A stretch of 38,729 nt of DNA from an uncultured Eubacteriales bacterium (GTDB lineage: Bacteria; Bacillota; Clostridia; Oscillospirales; Acutalibacteraceae): NCBI GenBank assembly GCA_934552855.1, contig CAKTEU010000019.1:1-38729 (forward strand). Direction: 5' to 3'. The translations under genes and the position numbers were made by a program. Under the pieces are notes generated by a model that was not told the DNA's origin, did not search any database, and saw only the letters and a program-made list of their open reading frames with translations. Shown piece after piece: positions 14,893 through 22,764 of this stretch; the stretch's first letter is position 1, and each line of letters opens with the position of its first letter.

Positions 14893-15315
14893 ATGAACGA
14901 ACAGAACAACGTTCTCGTTTGCGTAACGCCGCAGGAAAGCTCCAAAAACCTCATTGAGGCCGGCAGAATCCTTGCCGAAAAAAACGATTCGGAGCTTCAG
15001 GTTATAACGGTTCTTCCGCTTAACGGCGAAACGCAAAAGGATTGCGGTCAAATGCTCGATTCCCTTTTTCAAACCGTTCAAAAAGCAAAGGGTGAAATGG
15101 CCGTATATTTCAGCGATGATCCCGCACTCACAATTGCCGCTCATATGGCAAAAACAAAGCCTATTGTGCTTGTGGTTGGTTTTCCGGGCGAAAAAAGCAA
15201 CAACTTTGTTTCTCTCATTCATCTTCTTGTTCCGGAAACTCCGATAAGCATGGTTGACAGCGACAAACGGATTTATAATATGCTTCCGTTTGAAGAAAAC
15301 CAGAGTGTTCATTGA
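14893..15315 (+). CDS. Universal stress protein (UspA-like)
   Basis: The 140-residue protein has the UspA alpha/beta fold: NVLVCVTPQESSKNLIEAGRILAEK at the start (first strand and helix), ELQVITVLPL as the second strand, and PIVLVVGFPGE near 110-120. The ATP-binding pattern G-2x-G-9x-G(S/T) is only half present (G-F-P-G without the later G), so nucleotide binding may be lost. KdpD-type USP domains are also similar. The start is set by GGAGGTGG at 14881-14888. It is monocistronic and followed by two terminator hairpins. The role in stress is inferred from family only. Confidence 0.72.
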   Translation: MNEQNNVLVCVTPQESSKNLIEAGRILAEKNDSELQVITVLPLNGETQKDCGQMLDSLFQTVQKAKGEMAVYFSDDPALTIAAHMAKTKPIVLVVGFPGEKSNNFVSLIHLLVPETPISMVDSDKRIYNMLPFEENQSVH

Positions 15316-15333
15316 TTATTTTTGACAGCTTCC

Positions 15334-15374
15334 ACAAACTCTCCCCGGCAGTTTAACTGCCACGTTTGTTTTTT
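15334..15374 (+). terminator. Intrinsic terminator after the UspA-like gene
   Basis: The palindrome GGCAGTTTAACTGCC (15347-15361) sits inside a looser ACAAAC/GTTTGT stem and is followed by a T-rich stretch. Confidence 0.6.
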
Positions 15375-15390
15375 CATTTTTTTCTCTCTG

Positions 15391-15430
15391 CCGAAAAACC
15401 CGACTCGTTTGAGTCGGGTTTTCGGTTTTT
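15391..15430. terminator. Bidirectional terminator between the UspA-like and glycerate kinase genes
   Basis: A 15-bp stem (15391-15406 with 15411-15425, one bulged A) and GTTT loop are followed by five T on the plus strand; the minus-strand flank is also U-rich within the stem end. It lies 9 bp from the stop of the convergent glycerate kinase gene. Confidence 0.85.
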
Positions 15431-15439
15431 ATTACACAT

Positions 15440-16678
15440 TTAAAAATCAGTCAGAACAATCGTAAGGTCATTGACGTTTGTTCCCGTCGGTCCGGTAACA
15501 ATAAGGTCGCCTGCGGCCTTGAGTGCATAATACGAATTGTTGTTTTCAAGTTCGTTTTTCGGGTCAAGGCCGGCTCTTTCAATTTTGAAAAACGTGTCCT
15601 TATCTGCAATTGCGCCTGCGGCATCCGTCGGCCCGTCGGTTCCGTCCGAACCGGCAGAAGCAAAAACAATGTTTTCTCTGCCTTTAAGTTCAATTGCCGC
15701 CGAAAGAGCCATTTCCTGATTCCTTCCGCCAAGCCCGTTTCCTTTGAGCGTCACGGTTGTTTCGCCGCCGAAAATATAAGCACGCTTTCCGCCCTCATTT
15801 TTGACCGAGGAAAGAATTTTTTTCGCTTCGTCCCTTGCTTCGCCGGTTAACGCACGAAAAGAAGTTTCAACGGTATAACCGAGTGCCGCCGCCCTTTTTT
15901 CAGCCGCATCGCAAAGCGAATCTATGTTTCCGGCAAAGAAAAAGCCGCCGTCATTGATTTTAGCCGTTTTGTTTTTGTTGGTGAACGGTGAAAAAATTTC
16001 TTTGTATTCGGGAAGATATTCATCTGCAATAGCCCTGATTTTTTCTGCGCAAAGCGGTTCGGGAACCGTTATCCCCGAAGCAATTACACTTTTATCGTTT
16101 GAAAGCACGTCTGAAAGCGCAATAGTTATCACCCTTGCAGGATAAATTTTTTCCGCAAATTTTCCGCCTTTTACAAGTGAAATGCTCCTGCGTATTGCGT
16201 TGATTTCATCAATCTCGGCTCCTCGGGCAAGAAGTTTTTTTGTAATGTCCCTCTGCGTTTCAAACAAAACGCTGCTTTTTTCAAAAAGTGCACTGCCGCC
16301 GCCGGAAAGAAGAACAATGCAAACATCGTTTTCACCGAGCTGTTCTGCAATCGAAAGCGCTTTTTCAGCCGCAAAAACGCTGTTTTTATCGCTGACCGGA
16401 TGAGCTGCTTCAATAATTTCAAATCTTTTTACCGGTGCGTTTTTTGCGTGTTTATACTTTGTGACAAGCAGTCCGTTGTCAATTTTTTCGCCAAGAAAAT
16501 CCTCCGCCGCTTTTGCCATCGGCACAGCGGCTTTTCCAACGGCAAAAACAAAAAGCCTTCCGCTTTCGGCAATTTTCAGCGTTTTAAGAATTTCAAGGGT
16601 CCCGTCATAGGGATCAGCGTGTTTTATTGCATAATTTATGATGTCAAGAGCGTCCGTTTTTAAGCTTTTCGTTTTCAT
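15440..16678 (-). CDS. Glycerate 2-kinase, MOFRL family, copy 1
   Basis: The 412-residue protein has the DUF4147 N-terminal domain (about 10-230; VFAVGKAAVPMAKAAE, LLSGGGSALFE, INAIRRSISLVKGGK) and the C-terminal MOFRL domain (about 300-410; GGETTVTLKG, GLGGRNQEMAL, SDGTDGPTDAAG). This family phosphorylates D-glycerate at C2, feeding lower glycolysis. Its ATG overlaps the stop of the upstream hydrolase gene by 4 bp (ATGA), so it is the third gene of an operon (flavoprotein, hydrolase, kinase). A paralogue of similar length lies at 33702-34922 in a duplicated context. Hydroxypyruvate reductase annotations of this family are historical and less likely. Confidence 0.9.
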   Translation of the reverse strand: MKTKSLKTDALDIINYAIKHADPYDGTLEILKTLKIAESGRLFVFAVGKAAVPMAKAAEDFLGEKIDNGLLVTKYKHAKNAPVKRFEIIEAAHPVSDKNSVFAAEKALSIAEQLGENDVCIVLLSGGGSALFEKSSVLFETQRDITKKLLARGAEIDEINAIRRSISLVKGGKFAEKIYPARVITIALSDVLSNDKSVIASGITVPEPLCAEKIRAIADEYLPEYKEIFSPFTNKNKTAKINDGGFFFAGNIDSLCDAAEKRAAALGYTVETSFRALTGEARDEAKKILSSVKNEGGKRAYIFGGETTVTLKGNGLGGRNQEMALSAAIELKGRENIVFASAGSDGTDGPTDAAGAIADKDTFFKIERAGLDPKNELENNNSYYALKAAGDLIVTGPTGTNVNDLTIVLTDF

Positions 16679-17580
16679 TTTTCCGCTCCGCTCATTTCGT
16701 TATATATAATTTTGCAAGTGCGTTCGCCCTCATCAAAAAGGAAGATGTGGCCGGAGTTGTTGAAAGTGTAAAAATGCATATCGGGAAAAATTTCTTTCAG
16801 CTGCTTTGATTGATAATAAGGCATTGTTTTGTCTGCCGTTCCCCAAATTGTGCAAACCGAAACGCCGTTTTGCGCCGTTTTTTTGTAATTTTCAACCGTT
16901 ACATCCGGACGCATAAGCGTGTTTCTGAGACTTGAAAGCGTTGCGGCCAAAAAGCCTTTGTATCTTGCGCCTTCGGCAAACTTTTCAAGGTAGTAATCGG
17001 TTTGGTCTTTGCTGAAAATCAGCTCTGAACAAGAACCGTTCAAAAGCAGCTTTCCGCCGAGGGTTTTGAACATAAGTTCACCTATAACGGGCTTTTGAGC
17101 CATTTTCATATAAAACGGTGCATTATATTCCATTCCGGCCGGCGCAAGCAGAAAAAGCTTTTTGATTTTTTGCGGATACTTTGCGGCATAAGCCGTGACA
17201 ACCGCACCTCCCATTGAGGTTCCGAACAAAAAGAACTTTTCACCCGGCAAAAGTGCATCGGTAAGCTCTTTAAGCTGCCTTGCAAAAAGTGCCGGTGTAT
17301 AATCGCCGTTCACTCTTTCCGAAAGCCCTCTGCCAAGAAGATCATAGCGAAGAACCTTATATCCTTTTTCAACAAGGAACGCAAAAATTTTGTCATATAT
17401 GAAATACGGCGTGGCATAGCCGTGAACCAGAACAACCGCTTCGCCGTTTCCTTTAAGCTCATAATGGGTCTCTCCGCAAGGGAGTTTTATGAATGAGCCT
17501 GAGTATTTTTTTCGTTCGTTTTGAGTAAGCTCAAATTTTTCAATGTTACCGACAAGTTCGGCATATCTTTTTTTATCCAT
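16675..17580 (-). CDS. Alpha/beta hydrolase
   Basis: A 301-residue alpha/beta hydrolase. The oxyanion-hole motif is LVHGYATP (51-58), the nucleophile S122 lies in G120-T-S-M-G-G, the acid is D250 (WGTADKTMP) and the base H278 (NNSGHIFLF). LRYDLLGRGLS matches epoxide hydrolase/haloperoxidase-like lipases. No signal peptide is seen, and the substrate is unknown. I chose ATG 17580, which has AAGGAG eight bases ahead; the longer frame to 17679 overlaps the flavoprotein gene. It sits 28 bp behind the flavoprotein gene and overlaps the glycerate kinase gene, so all three are probably cotranscribed. No counterpart exists in the second flavoprotein-kinase copy. Confidence 0.87.
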   Translation of the reverse strand: MDKKRYAELVGNIEKFELTQNERKKYSGSFIKLPCGETHYELKGNGEAVVLVHGYATPYFIYDKIFAFLVEKGYKVLRYDLLGRGLSERVNGDYTPALFARQLKELTDALLPGEKFFLFGTSMGGAVVTAYAAKYPQKIKKLFLLAPAGMEYNAPFYMKMAQKPVIGELMFKTLGGKLLLNGSCSELIFSKDQTDYYLEKFAEGARYKGFLAATLSSLRNTLMRPDVTVENYKKTAQNGVSVCTIWGTADKTMPYYQSKQLKEIFPDMHFYTFNNSGHIFLFDEGERTCKIIYNEMSGAEK

Positions 17581-17608
17581 CGCTTTGCTCCTTAAACGCT
17601 TGCGGTTT

Positions 17609-18226
17609 TCAGTGAATGAAGTTTGTTGCAACACGTTCTTCCTTTTGCGGCAAACCGAATTTTTCTTTTCCGAGCGCAATTGATTTCATAAGGAACGCCA
17701 TGTTCCTTGCAAGAGTACGCATTGTTTGAAGTCCTTCTTTGTCCTCTTGCGCTTCGCCGGGTGCACCGCCGTGAACAGAATTCCAATACTGACTTGACGC
17801 AACGGGCATTCCCGAAATTGTGAAGTATTTATTGATTTGGTCAAAAGTCGCCGAGCAGCCTCCCCTTCTTGCGCAAACAACGGCAGCTGCAACTTTCATC
17901 GTTTTGTCAAACGCAGTTGAATAAAAAAGTCTGTCGCAAAAAGCGGCAAGCGTTGCATTCGCCGAAGCGTAATACACCGGCGTTCCGAGAACAAGACCGT
18001 CGCATTCTTCAAATTTCGGTGCAACCTCGTTCACAACATCATCAAAAACGCATTTTCCGGTTTTTCGGCAGGAAAGGCAGGCAATGCAGCCCCGAACGGG
18101 TTTGTTTCCGATATCAACAAGTTCGGTTTCAATGCCCTCTTCTTTGAACACTTCAATCATTTGAGAAAGCGCAAGAGCGGTGTTTCCGTTTTTTCTTGGG
18201 CTTGCGTTAACAAGTAAAACTTTCAT
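17609..18226 (-). CDS. NAD(P)H-dependent FMN reductase / iron-sulfur flavoprotein, copy 1
   Basis: A 205-residue flavodoxin-fold protein. The FMN phosphate loop is N7-A-S-P-R-K-N-G-N-T (7-16). A compact four-cysteine motif, C47-x2-C50-x2-C53-x5-C59, matches the CX2CX2CX4-7C signature of archaeal/clostridial iron-sulfur flavoproteins (Isf), which bind a 4Fe-4S cluster and FMN and pass electrons to small acceptors. TPVYYASANATLAAFCDR is the conserved second FMN-contact region. GGAGGT nine bases before ATG 18226 sets the start. It leads a three-gene operon. About 70% of residues match the copy at 33009-33626 by eye. Confidence 0.9.
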   Translation of the reverse strand: MKVLLVNASPRKNGNTALALSQMIEVFKEEGIETELVDIGNKPVRGCIACLSCRKTGKCVFDDVVNEVAPKFEECDGLVLGTPVYYASANATLAAFCDRLFYSTAFDKTMKVAAAVVCARRGGCSATFDQINKYFTISGMPVASSQYWNSVHGGAPGEAQEDKEGLQTMRTLARNMAFLMKSIALGKEKFGLPQKEERVATNFIH

Positions 18227-18260
18227 TCTCTGTTACCTCCAAAAAAGATCTTTACACTTT

Positions 18261-18289
18261 ATTTTACAAAAAAATGCCAAGAAATTCAA
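18261..18289 (-). promoter_or_regulatory. Sigma-A promoter of the flavoprotein-hydrolase-kinase operon
   Basis: On the minus strand TTGAAT (18284-18289), 17 bp, TAAAAT (18261-18266), 35 bp before the start codon. Confidence 0.7.
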
Positions 18290-18369
18290 GACATAACGGG
18301 TCGAAGAAAAATTTTGAAACCCGCCTTTCACGGTCCGACAAAAAAACTGAAAAAAATTTGAAAAAACGC

Positions 18370-18398
18370 TTGACTTTTTCTCACGTTGGTGATATAGT
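18370..18398 (+). promoter_or_regulatory. Promoter of tRNA-Leu copy 1
   Basis: TTGACT (18370-18375), 17 bp, TATAGT (18393-18398). The stretch from GCTTGACTTTT to TATAGTATACAAGCA is nearly the same before tRNA-Leu copy 2, so the promoter is part of the duplication. Confidence 0.8.
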
Positions 18399-18441
18399 AT
18401 ACAAGCACTCGCAAGTGAGCGATTGCAAAACTTAATAAGAT

Positions 18442-18526
18442 GCGAGAGTGGCGGAATCGGCAGACGCGCACGTTTGAGGGGCGTGTGGGGCGACTCGTAC
18501 GGGTTCAAGTCCCGTCTCTCGCACCA
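18442..18526 (+). tRNA. tRNA-Leu(GAG), copy 1
   Basis: The 85-nt gene folds as a class II tRNA: acceptor GCGAGAG/CTCTCGC, D arm, anticodon stem CACGT/GCGTG with loop TTGAGGG (anticodon GAG), a long variable arm, T arm ACGGG-TTCAAGT-CCCGT, discriminator A, and an encoded CCA. The long variable arm and anticodon identify leucine, reading CUC and CUU. The gene is identical to that at 32663-32747 on the other strand. It lies divergent from the iron-sulfur flavoprotein operon. Confidence 0.96.
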
Positions 18527-18556
18527 ACGACAAGACTTTGGTCTTGTCGTTTTTTT
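18527..18556 (+). terminator. Intrinsic terminator of tRNA-Leu copy 1
   Basis: A perfect 10-bp stem (ACGACAAGAC with GTCTTGTCGT) and TTTG loop follow the CCA directly and end in six T. Confidence 0.93.
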
Positions 18557-18696
18557 ATGCCCGGTTTTTCAAAATGACGGTAAAAACGGATAAAAGGGTC
18601 AATGCGTTGTTTTATGCGTCATTTTTGTCGGTTTCACAAGTTATTCGACAATTTGGCAAAAAAACGTTGAATATCGTTACAAAATCAAAAAAACTA

Positions 18697-18725
18697 TTGA
18701 CAAAAAATTAACAATGTATTAAAAT
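18697..18725 (+). promoter_or_regulatory. Strong sigma-A promoter of the LRR surface protein gene
   Basis: Consensus TTGACA (18697-18702), 17 bp, TAAAAT (18720-18725). It leaves a leader of about 95 nt before the start at 18826. No other gene lies in 18557-18825. Confidence 0.82.
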
Positions 18726-18731
18726 TGTTAA
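18708..18731. promoter_or_regulatory. Inverted repeat over the -10 box of the LRR gene
   Basis: TTAACAAT (18708-18715) and ATTGTTAA (18724-18731) are separated by 8 bp, and the right half overlaps the -10 hexamer, a typical repressor position. The half-site resembles the TGTTAAC palindrome at 14598. Confidence 0.4.
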
Positions 18732-18825
18732 GCAAGTTCCGAATGCGGAATTTTTGCCTTGCCGTATATTTTATGACAGCAAAAGCCGAATGTTCGGAAC
18801 AAAAAAATTAAGGAGGAATCCATAT

Positions 18826-20433
18826 ATGAAGAAAACAGGAAAAAAATTACTTGCGCTTTTGCTTGCTCTTATGATGCTTGCCTGCGCTGTGCCGTTCTCG
18901 GCTTCGGCTGAACAGATTGAAGACAATCTTTTTAAAGATGACGGTTTTTATTATGAACTTAAACATGAATACGAACTTCGACTTGCTACTAGTGCAATAA
19001 TTACCGGCTGTGACGAAACTGTAACCGGAGAAGTTGTTATTCCGTCTACTATCGGCGGATATCCGGTTTCAAGCGTTAGACCGTCGGCATTTTGCGACAG
19101 AAAAGATATTACAAAAGTAACTCTCAGTGACGGCGTTGTTTGGAGAGGCGATTGCACAGAGGCTTATCGTAATGACGAATCAAATTGGGAAGACGGCGTT
19201 CTTTATTATCAGACCTGCCTTCTTGATGCCAAAGGTCTTGTTGGCGAATACAAAGTCAAGGAAGGAACTATTACCATTGCCGAGCACGCTTTCAGCAGAT
19301 ATCCTTTAAATGTTGGTAACGACGAACTCACTTCACTTATTCTTCCGGACAGCGTTAAAAACATTGAAGCATATGCAATTATATGCGACAACCTTGAAAA
19401 CCTTGACCTTGGCGACGGCGTTGAGGAAATTTGGGGCGAAGCAGGCATTATGTGTCCAAAGCTTAAAAGTATTGTTATTCCGGAAAGCATTGAATATATC
19501 GGTTGGTATGCTTTGAATTGTAAATCACTTGAAAACATTACACTTCCCGATAAAGCATTTTATCTTATTTATGAAGCTTTCGAGGGTACAACATATTACA
19601 AAAACGAAGACAATTGGGATAACGGTGCTCTTTACATAGGCAACCACCTTGTTGCAGTTGATCCGGAAAAATTCCGCGACAGCACCTTTGTTGTTCGCGA
19701 CGGAACAGTCGGTATTGCCGGCTATGCCTTTAAGAACGTTGACAGCGTTGAAACAATTAAAATTCCGGATAGTGTAAAATTTATCAGCCCCGGCGCTTTC
19801 GCTGGTTGTACTTCTTTGAGAAAGGTTGACCTTCCGAAAGATGTCAGCAGTATTTTTTGGGAAACTTACGCCGCTTGTACCAGTCTTGTAAACATTGAAA
19901 TTCCCGGTAATATTAAATTTGTTGGATCAAATTCTTTCATGGTTTGTCAATCCTTATTGAGCGTTAAATTCTTAGATGGCGTAAGTACTATCGGTGACGG
20001 AGCGTTCCAATACTGTACGGCTCTCAATGATGTAAGCATTCCCGACAGCGTTAAATATATAGGCGAAGCTGCATTTTACAATTGTCCAAATCTTAAAAAG
20101 GTCGCAATTCCTGCCAGTGTTGAAACAATCGGCGTATATGCTTTAGGATATTATGCACCCGATGAGGACAGCGAAAGTGATGAAGACTTTATTAAAATGG
20201 ACGACTTCACAATCTACGGTCACAAAGGCACAGCCGCAGAAAAGTACGCAATCGAAAACGGTTTTGCGTTCGTTGACCTCGACGCAAAAGAAGAACCCGT
20301 AAATCCGAGCGAGGGTTGCCCCTGCCGTTGCCACAAGGGCGGCTTTGAAAACTTTATTTACAAGTTCCTTCGCATTTTCTGGCGCCTTTTCAGAACGCAT
20401 GAATTCTGCGAATGCGGCGTTAAACATTATTAA
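18826..20433 (+). CDS. Secreted BspA-type leucine-rich repeat protein with cysteine-rich C-terminal tail
   Basis: The 535-residue protein starts with a signal peptide (1-27, cut probably after PFSASA). Residues about 50-490 are LRR_5 (BspA/TpLRR) repeats with units such as IPDSVKYIGEAAFYNCPNL and IPASVETIGVYAL; these proteins are exposed on the cell surface and often bind host or bacterial ligands. The end carries CPCRCHKGG, an aromatic-basic stretch with FWRLFRTHEF, and CECGVKHY, a tail with five cysteines of unknown role. There is no LPXTG or SLH anchor. AAGGAGGA at 18810-18817 sets ATG 18826; the longer frame to 18754 lies upstream of the leader's ribosome site. It is transcribed alone from a strong promoter and followed by a terminator. 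Confidence 0.9.
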   Translation: MKKTGKKLLALLLALMMLACAVPFSASAEQIEDNLFKDDGFYYELKHEYELRLATSAIITGCDETVTGEVVIPSTIGGYPVSSVRPSAFCDRKDITKVTLSDGVVWRGDCTEAYRNDESNWEDGVLYYQTCLLDAKGLVGEYKVKEGTITIAEHAFSRYPLNVGNDELTSLILPDSVKNIEAYAIICDNLENLDLGDGVEEIWGEAGIMCPKLKSIVIPESIEYIGWYALNCKSLENITLPDKAFYLIYEAFEGTTYYKNEDNWDNGALYIGNHLVAVDPEKFRDSTFVVRDGTVGIAGYAFKNVDSVETIKIPDSVKFISPGAFAGCTSLRKVDLPKDVSSIFWETYAACTSLVNIEIPGNIKFVGSNSFMVCQSLLSVKFLDGVSTIGDGAFQYCTALNDVSIPDSVKYIGEAAFYNCPNLKKVAIPASVETIGVYALGYYAPDEDSESDEDFIKMDDFTIYGHKGTAAEKYAIENGFAFVDLDAKEEPVNPSEGCPCRCHKGGFENFIYKFLRIFWRLFRTHEFCECGVKHY

Positions 20434-20458
20434 TATTCATCTTTCCACTCTCCCTTTT

Positions 20459-20490
20459 GATTCGCCCTCACACGGGGGCGAATCGTTTTT
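20459..20490 (+). terminator. Intrinsic terminator after the LRR gene
   Basis: GATTCGCCC (20459-20467) pairs with GGGCGAATC (20476-20484), followed by GTTTTT. Confidence 0.9.
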
Positions 20491-20494
20491 ACAC

Positions 20495-20578
20495 AAAAAA
20501 ATCGGCGAAGCTTAATCTCAAAGCTTCGCCAAAATGTGAAAGACAATCAATTTCAATATATTTTATTGAAATTGATGT
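20495..20578 (-). ncRNA. Candidate small RNA with two hairpins
   Basis: On the minus strand a consensus promoter (20585-20613) would start an RNA at about 20578. The first element is a perfect 13-bp A/U-rich hairpin (20546-20558 with 20564-20576, 5-nt loop) right at the 5' end. A 15-nt linker (20531-20545) containing GTCTTTCACATTTT follows. The last element is a 10-bp GC-rich hairpin (20504-20513 with 20521-20530) followed by seven U, a classic intrinsic terminator. No ORF of meaningful size fits. The terminator faces no protein gene on that strand, so a short independent transcript explains the arrangement best. I recognise no known RNA family. Confidence 0.6.
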
Positions 20579-20584
20579 AAATTA

Positions 20585-20613
20585 ATTATATCATAATTCG
20601 AACAAACCGTCAA
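20585..20613 (-). promoter_or_regulatory. Sigma-A promoter of the candidate small RNA
   Basis: On the minus strand TTGACG (20608-20613), 17 bp and consensus TATAAT (20585-20590), with TGA before the -10 box (extended -10). Confidence 0.72.
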
Positions 20614-20697
20614 GAAAATTAAAACCGTTTCGGTGTAGAAAAAAATTTGTCGAATTTGTTCATTTTACACATCATTGCGTTTTTGCAGTCATATTCC

Positions 20698-20726
20698 TTG
20701 TTATTGACCGAAATATATGATATAAT
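20698..20726 (+). promoter_or_regulatory. Sigma-A promoter of the AIM24 gene
   Basis: TTGTTA (20698-20703), 17 bp, consensus TATAAT (20721-20726) with TGA before it, 26 bp before the ATG. Confidence 0.78.
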
Positions 20727-20752
20727 CAAAAAAAATCAAAGGAGAAAGAAAA

Positions 20753-21520
20753 ATGTATCAGATAAACAATTTCATGAACAACGATGATGTCAGAATTCTT
20801 GACACAAAAGGTGCTTTTCAGGTTATTGAATATACCCGTGACCTCAGCGTTACACCGTCAACCGCAATGACGGCTTACTTTTGCAACGAAATGAACGTCA
20901 GAAAGCGTCAGCTTGTTTGCAGTGTTACAAAATCCGACATCACCTGCCAGGCAGGCGCAATGCAATGGACGGTTGGAAACGTTAGCGCAACAACCGGCGT
21001 TAAGGGTGTTGGCGATTTAATCGGAAAAGCTTTCAGAGGAAAAGTTACAGGCGAAAGCGCAATCAAACCCGAATATACCGGTGACGGACTTTTGGTTCTT
21101 GAGCCGACATACCGACACATTATTCTTTTTGACACAAACGAATGGGGCGGTTCGGTTGTTCTTGACGACGGACTTTTTCTTGCGTGTGAAAGCGGCCTCA
21201 AGCATAAGGCCGTAATGCGTTCAAACTTTTCTTCCGCCGTTGCCGGCGGAGAGGGACTTTTCAACCTTTGCCTTTCCGGAAACGGAGTTTTTGCCGTTGA
21301 ATCAAAATGTCCAAAGGAAGAACTGATTGAAGTTACGCTTCAAAATGATGTTATCAAAATTGACGGCAATTTTGCAATCGCATGGTCAAACACGCTTAAT
21401 TTTACCGTTGAGCGTTCCGGAAAAACTTTGATTGGTTCGGCTGCTTCCGGCGAAGGACTTGTAAATGTCTATCGAGGAACCGGAAAGGTGCTTCTTGCGC
21501 CGGTTAACAGAACGCCGTAA
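20753..21520 (+). CDS. AIM24-family (DUF124) protein
   Basis: A 255-residue, almost all-beta protein matching the AIM24/DUF124 family (TRAP-like beta-helix fold). Typical features are QLVCSVTKSDITCQAGAMQW, GEGLFNLCLSGNGVFAVES and the glycine-rich VKGVGDLIGKAFRGK insertion near 85-100. The biochemical role of bacterial members is not known; some are linked to membrane or stress functions, and the mitochondrial protein helps organise cristae. There is no signal peptide or membrane helix, so it is probably cytoplasmic. AAAGGAG precedes the ATG. It has its own promoter and terminator and is flanked by the candidate small RNA on the opposite strand. Confidence 0.85.
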   Translation: MYQINNFMNNDDVRILDTKGAFQVIEYTRDLSVTPSTAMTAYFCNEMNVRKRQLVCSVTKSDITCQAGAMQWTVGNVSATTGVKGVGDLIGKAFRGKVTGESAIKPEYTGDGLLVLEPTYRHIILFDTNEWGGSVVLDDGLFLACESGLKHKAVMRSNFSSAVAGGEGLFNLCLSGNGVFAVESKCPKEELIEVTLQNDVIKIDGNFAIAWSNTLNFTVERSGKTLIGSAASGEGLVNVYRGTGKVLLAPVNRTP

Positions 21521-21538
21521 CAAAAACAGCAAAAAAAC

Positions 21539-21573
21539 AAAAAAGCTCAGCGATTTTTTCGGTGAGCTTTTTT
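21539..21573. terminator. Terminator between AIM24 and permease genes
   Basis: A 14-bp stem (AAAAAAGCTCAGCG with CGGTGAGCTTTTTT, one G-U pair) with a 7-nt U-rich loop; both flanks can give a U tail. Confidence 0.8.
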
Positions 21574-21625
21574 GCGGTTGCTTTTAATCTGCCGCTTATG
21601 AACAAAAAACGAAGGAGCACAAAAA

Positions 21626-22753
21626 ATGCAAAAAGCAAAAACTTTTATAAAAAAAGAAGCAATGCTTGTGGTTTCTCTTGTTGCCGCACTTGTTTCGCTG
21701 TTTATTACTCCGCCGAGCAAATCACTTTTAACTTCAATTGATTGGAAAACGCTTGCAACGCTGTTTATGCTTCTTTCGGTGCTTGACGGGTTTAAGCATG
21801 AAAATCTTTTCAGACCTCTTATCAACCTTGCCGGAAGAATCAAATCGCAGCTTGGACTGAGTTTCTTTTTGATTTTTTCTGTTTTCTTTTCGTCAATGTT
21901 TGTAACTAACGACGTTTCGCTGATTATTTTTGTTCCGCTCACGATTCTCCTTTTTAAAGCGGGGAAAAAAGAAAAATATACAATTCCGGTTCTTGTTATG
22001 GAAAACATTGCCGCTGTCAGAGGATCCCTTTTGACTCCGTTCGGAAGTCCGCAAAACCTTTTTCTTTATTCAAAAAGCGGAATCGACAGTCTCAGCTTTC
22101 TTTTGATGATGCTGCCTTTATGGCTGATGAGCATTGTGCTGCTTTCTGTTTTCATTTTTATAATGCATCGCAAAAATATCCATGAGAAGGTTGAAGTTTT
22201 CAACGCCCGTTCGCAGGAATGTGAAAAGCCGGAAAAGAAAAAGCAGATTGTTTATCTTTTGCTTTTTGCTGTTGTTCTTGCAACAATTGTGACAAGAACA
22301 ACCCTTTGGCCATACATAACACTTTTTGTTGCGCTCATGCTTCTTGTTTTTGACCGAAAGGTTTTTCTCAGGGTTGACTATGCCCTGCTTGCAACCTTTT
22401 TGTGTTTTTTTGTTTTTTCATCTTCGCTTTCGGCCAATCCTTCAATTTCCGCCTTCCTTCAAAAAAGTGTTGCAAACCATGAATATGTGTGGAGCATCCT
22501 TTTGAGCCAGGTGATTTCAAATGTTCCGGCTTCAATTGTTCTTTGGCCTTTTACGGCCAACCTCAAAGCACTTATTTACGGTCTTGATACCGCAGGTCTT
22601 GTAACGGTTATCGGCTCGCTTGCTTCTGTAATCAATATCCGCCTGTATACGAAAGAATATCCCGGAAACGGAATAAAGTTCATGAAAGTGTTTGAAATAA
22701 TTTCGCTTGCATTTTTTGCAATCGTTGTTTTTGTTCAACTGCTTTTTATATAA
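21626..22753 (+). CDS. Permease of the ArsB/SLC13 (ion transporter) superfamily
   Basis: A 375-residue integral membrane protein with about ten predicted helices. The signatures of the ArsB/citrate-transporter fold are visible: a re-entrant T-N-D-V-S motif (MFVTNDVSLIIFVPLTI, near 92-108) and LLTPFGSPQNLFLY (near 134-147) as the first repeat, and SNVPASIVLWPF near 300 as the matching motif of the second repeat. Candidate substrates are dicarboxylates, other organic anions, sodium/proton or arsenite; the sequence does not decide. It is somewhat shorter than usual (about 400-430). AAGGAG precedes ATG 21626. No ars genes are close. No promoter is obvious between the upstream terminator and the start, so some read-through may occur. 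Confidence 0.85.
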   Translation: MQKAKTFIKKEAMLVVSLVAALVSLFITPPSKSLLTSIDWKTLATLFMLLSVLDGFKHENLFRPLINLAGRIKSQLGLSFFLIFSVFFSSMFVTNDVSLIIFVPLTILLFKAGKKEKYTIPVLVMENIAAVRGSLLTPFGSPQNLFLYSKSGIDSLSFLLMMLPLWLMSIVLLSVFIFIMHRKNIHEKVEVFNARSQECEKPEKKKQIVYLLLFAVVLATIVTRTTLWPYITLFVALMLLVFDRKVFLRVDYALLATFLCFFVFSSSLSANPSISAFLQKSVANHEYVWSILLSQVISNVPASIVLWPFTANLKALIYGLDTAGLVTVIGSLASVINIRLYTKEYPGNGIKFMKVFEIISLAFFAIVVFVQLLFI

Positions 22754-22764
22754 ACAAGGTTAAA

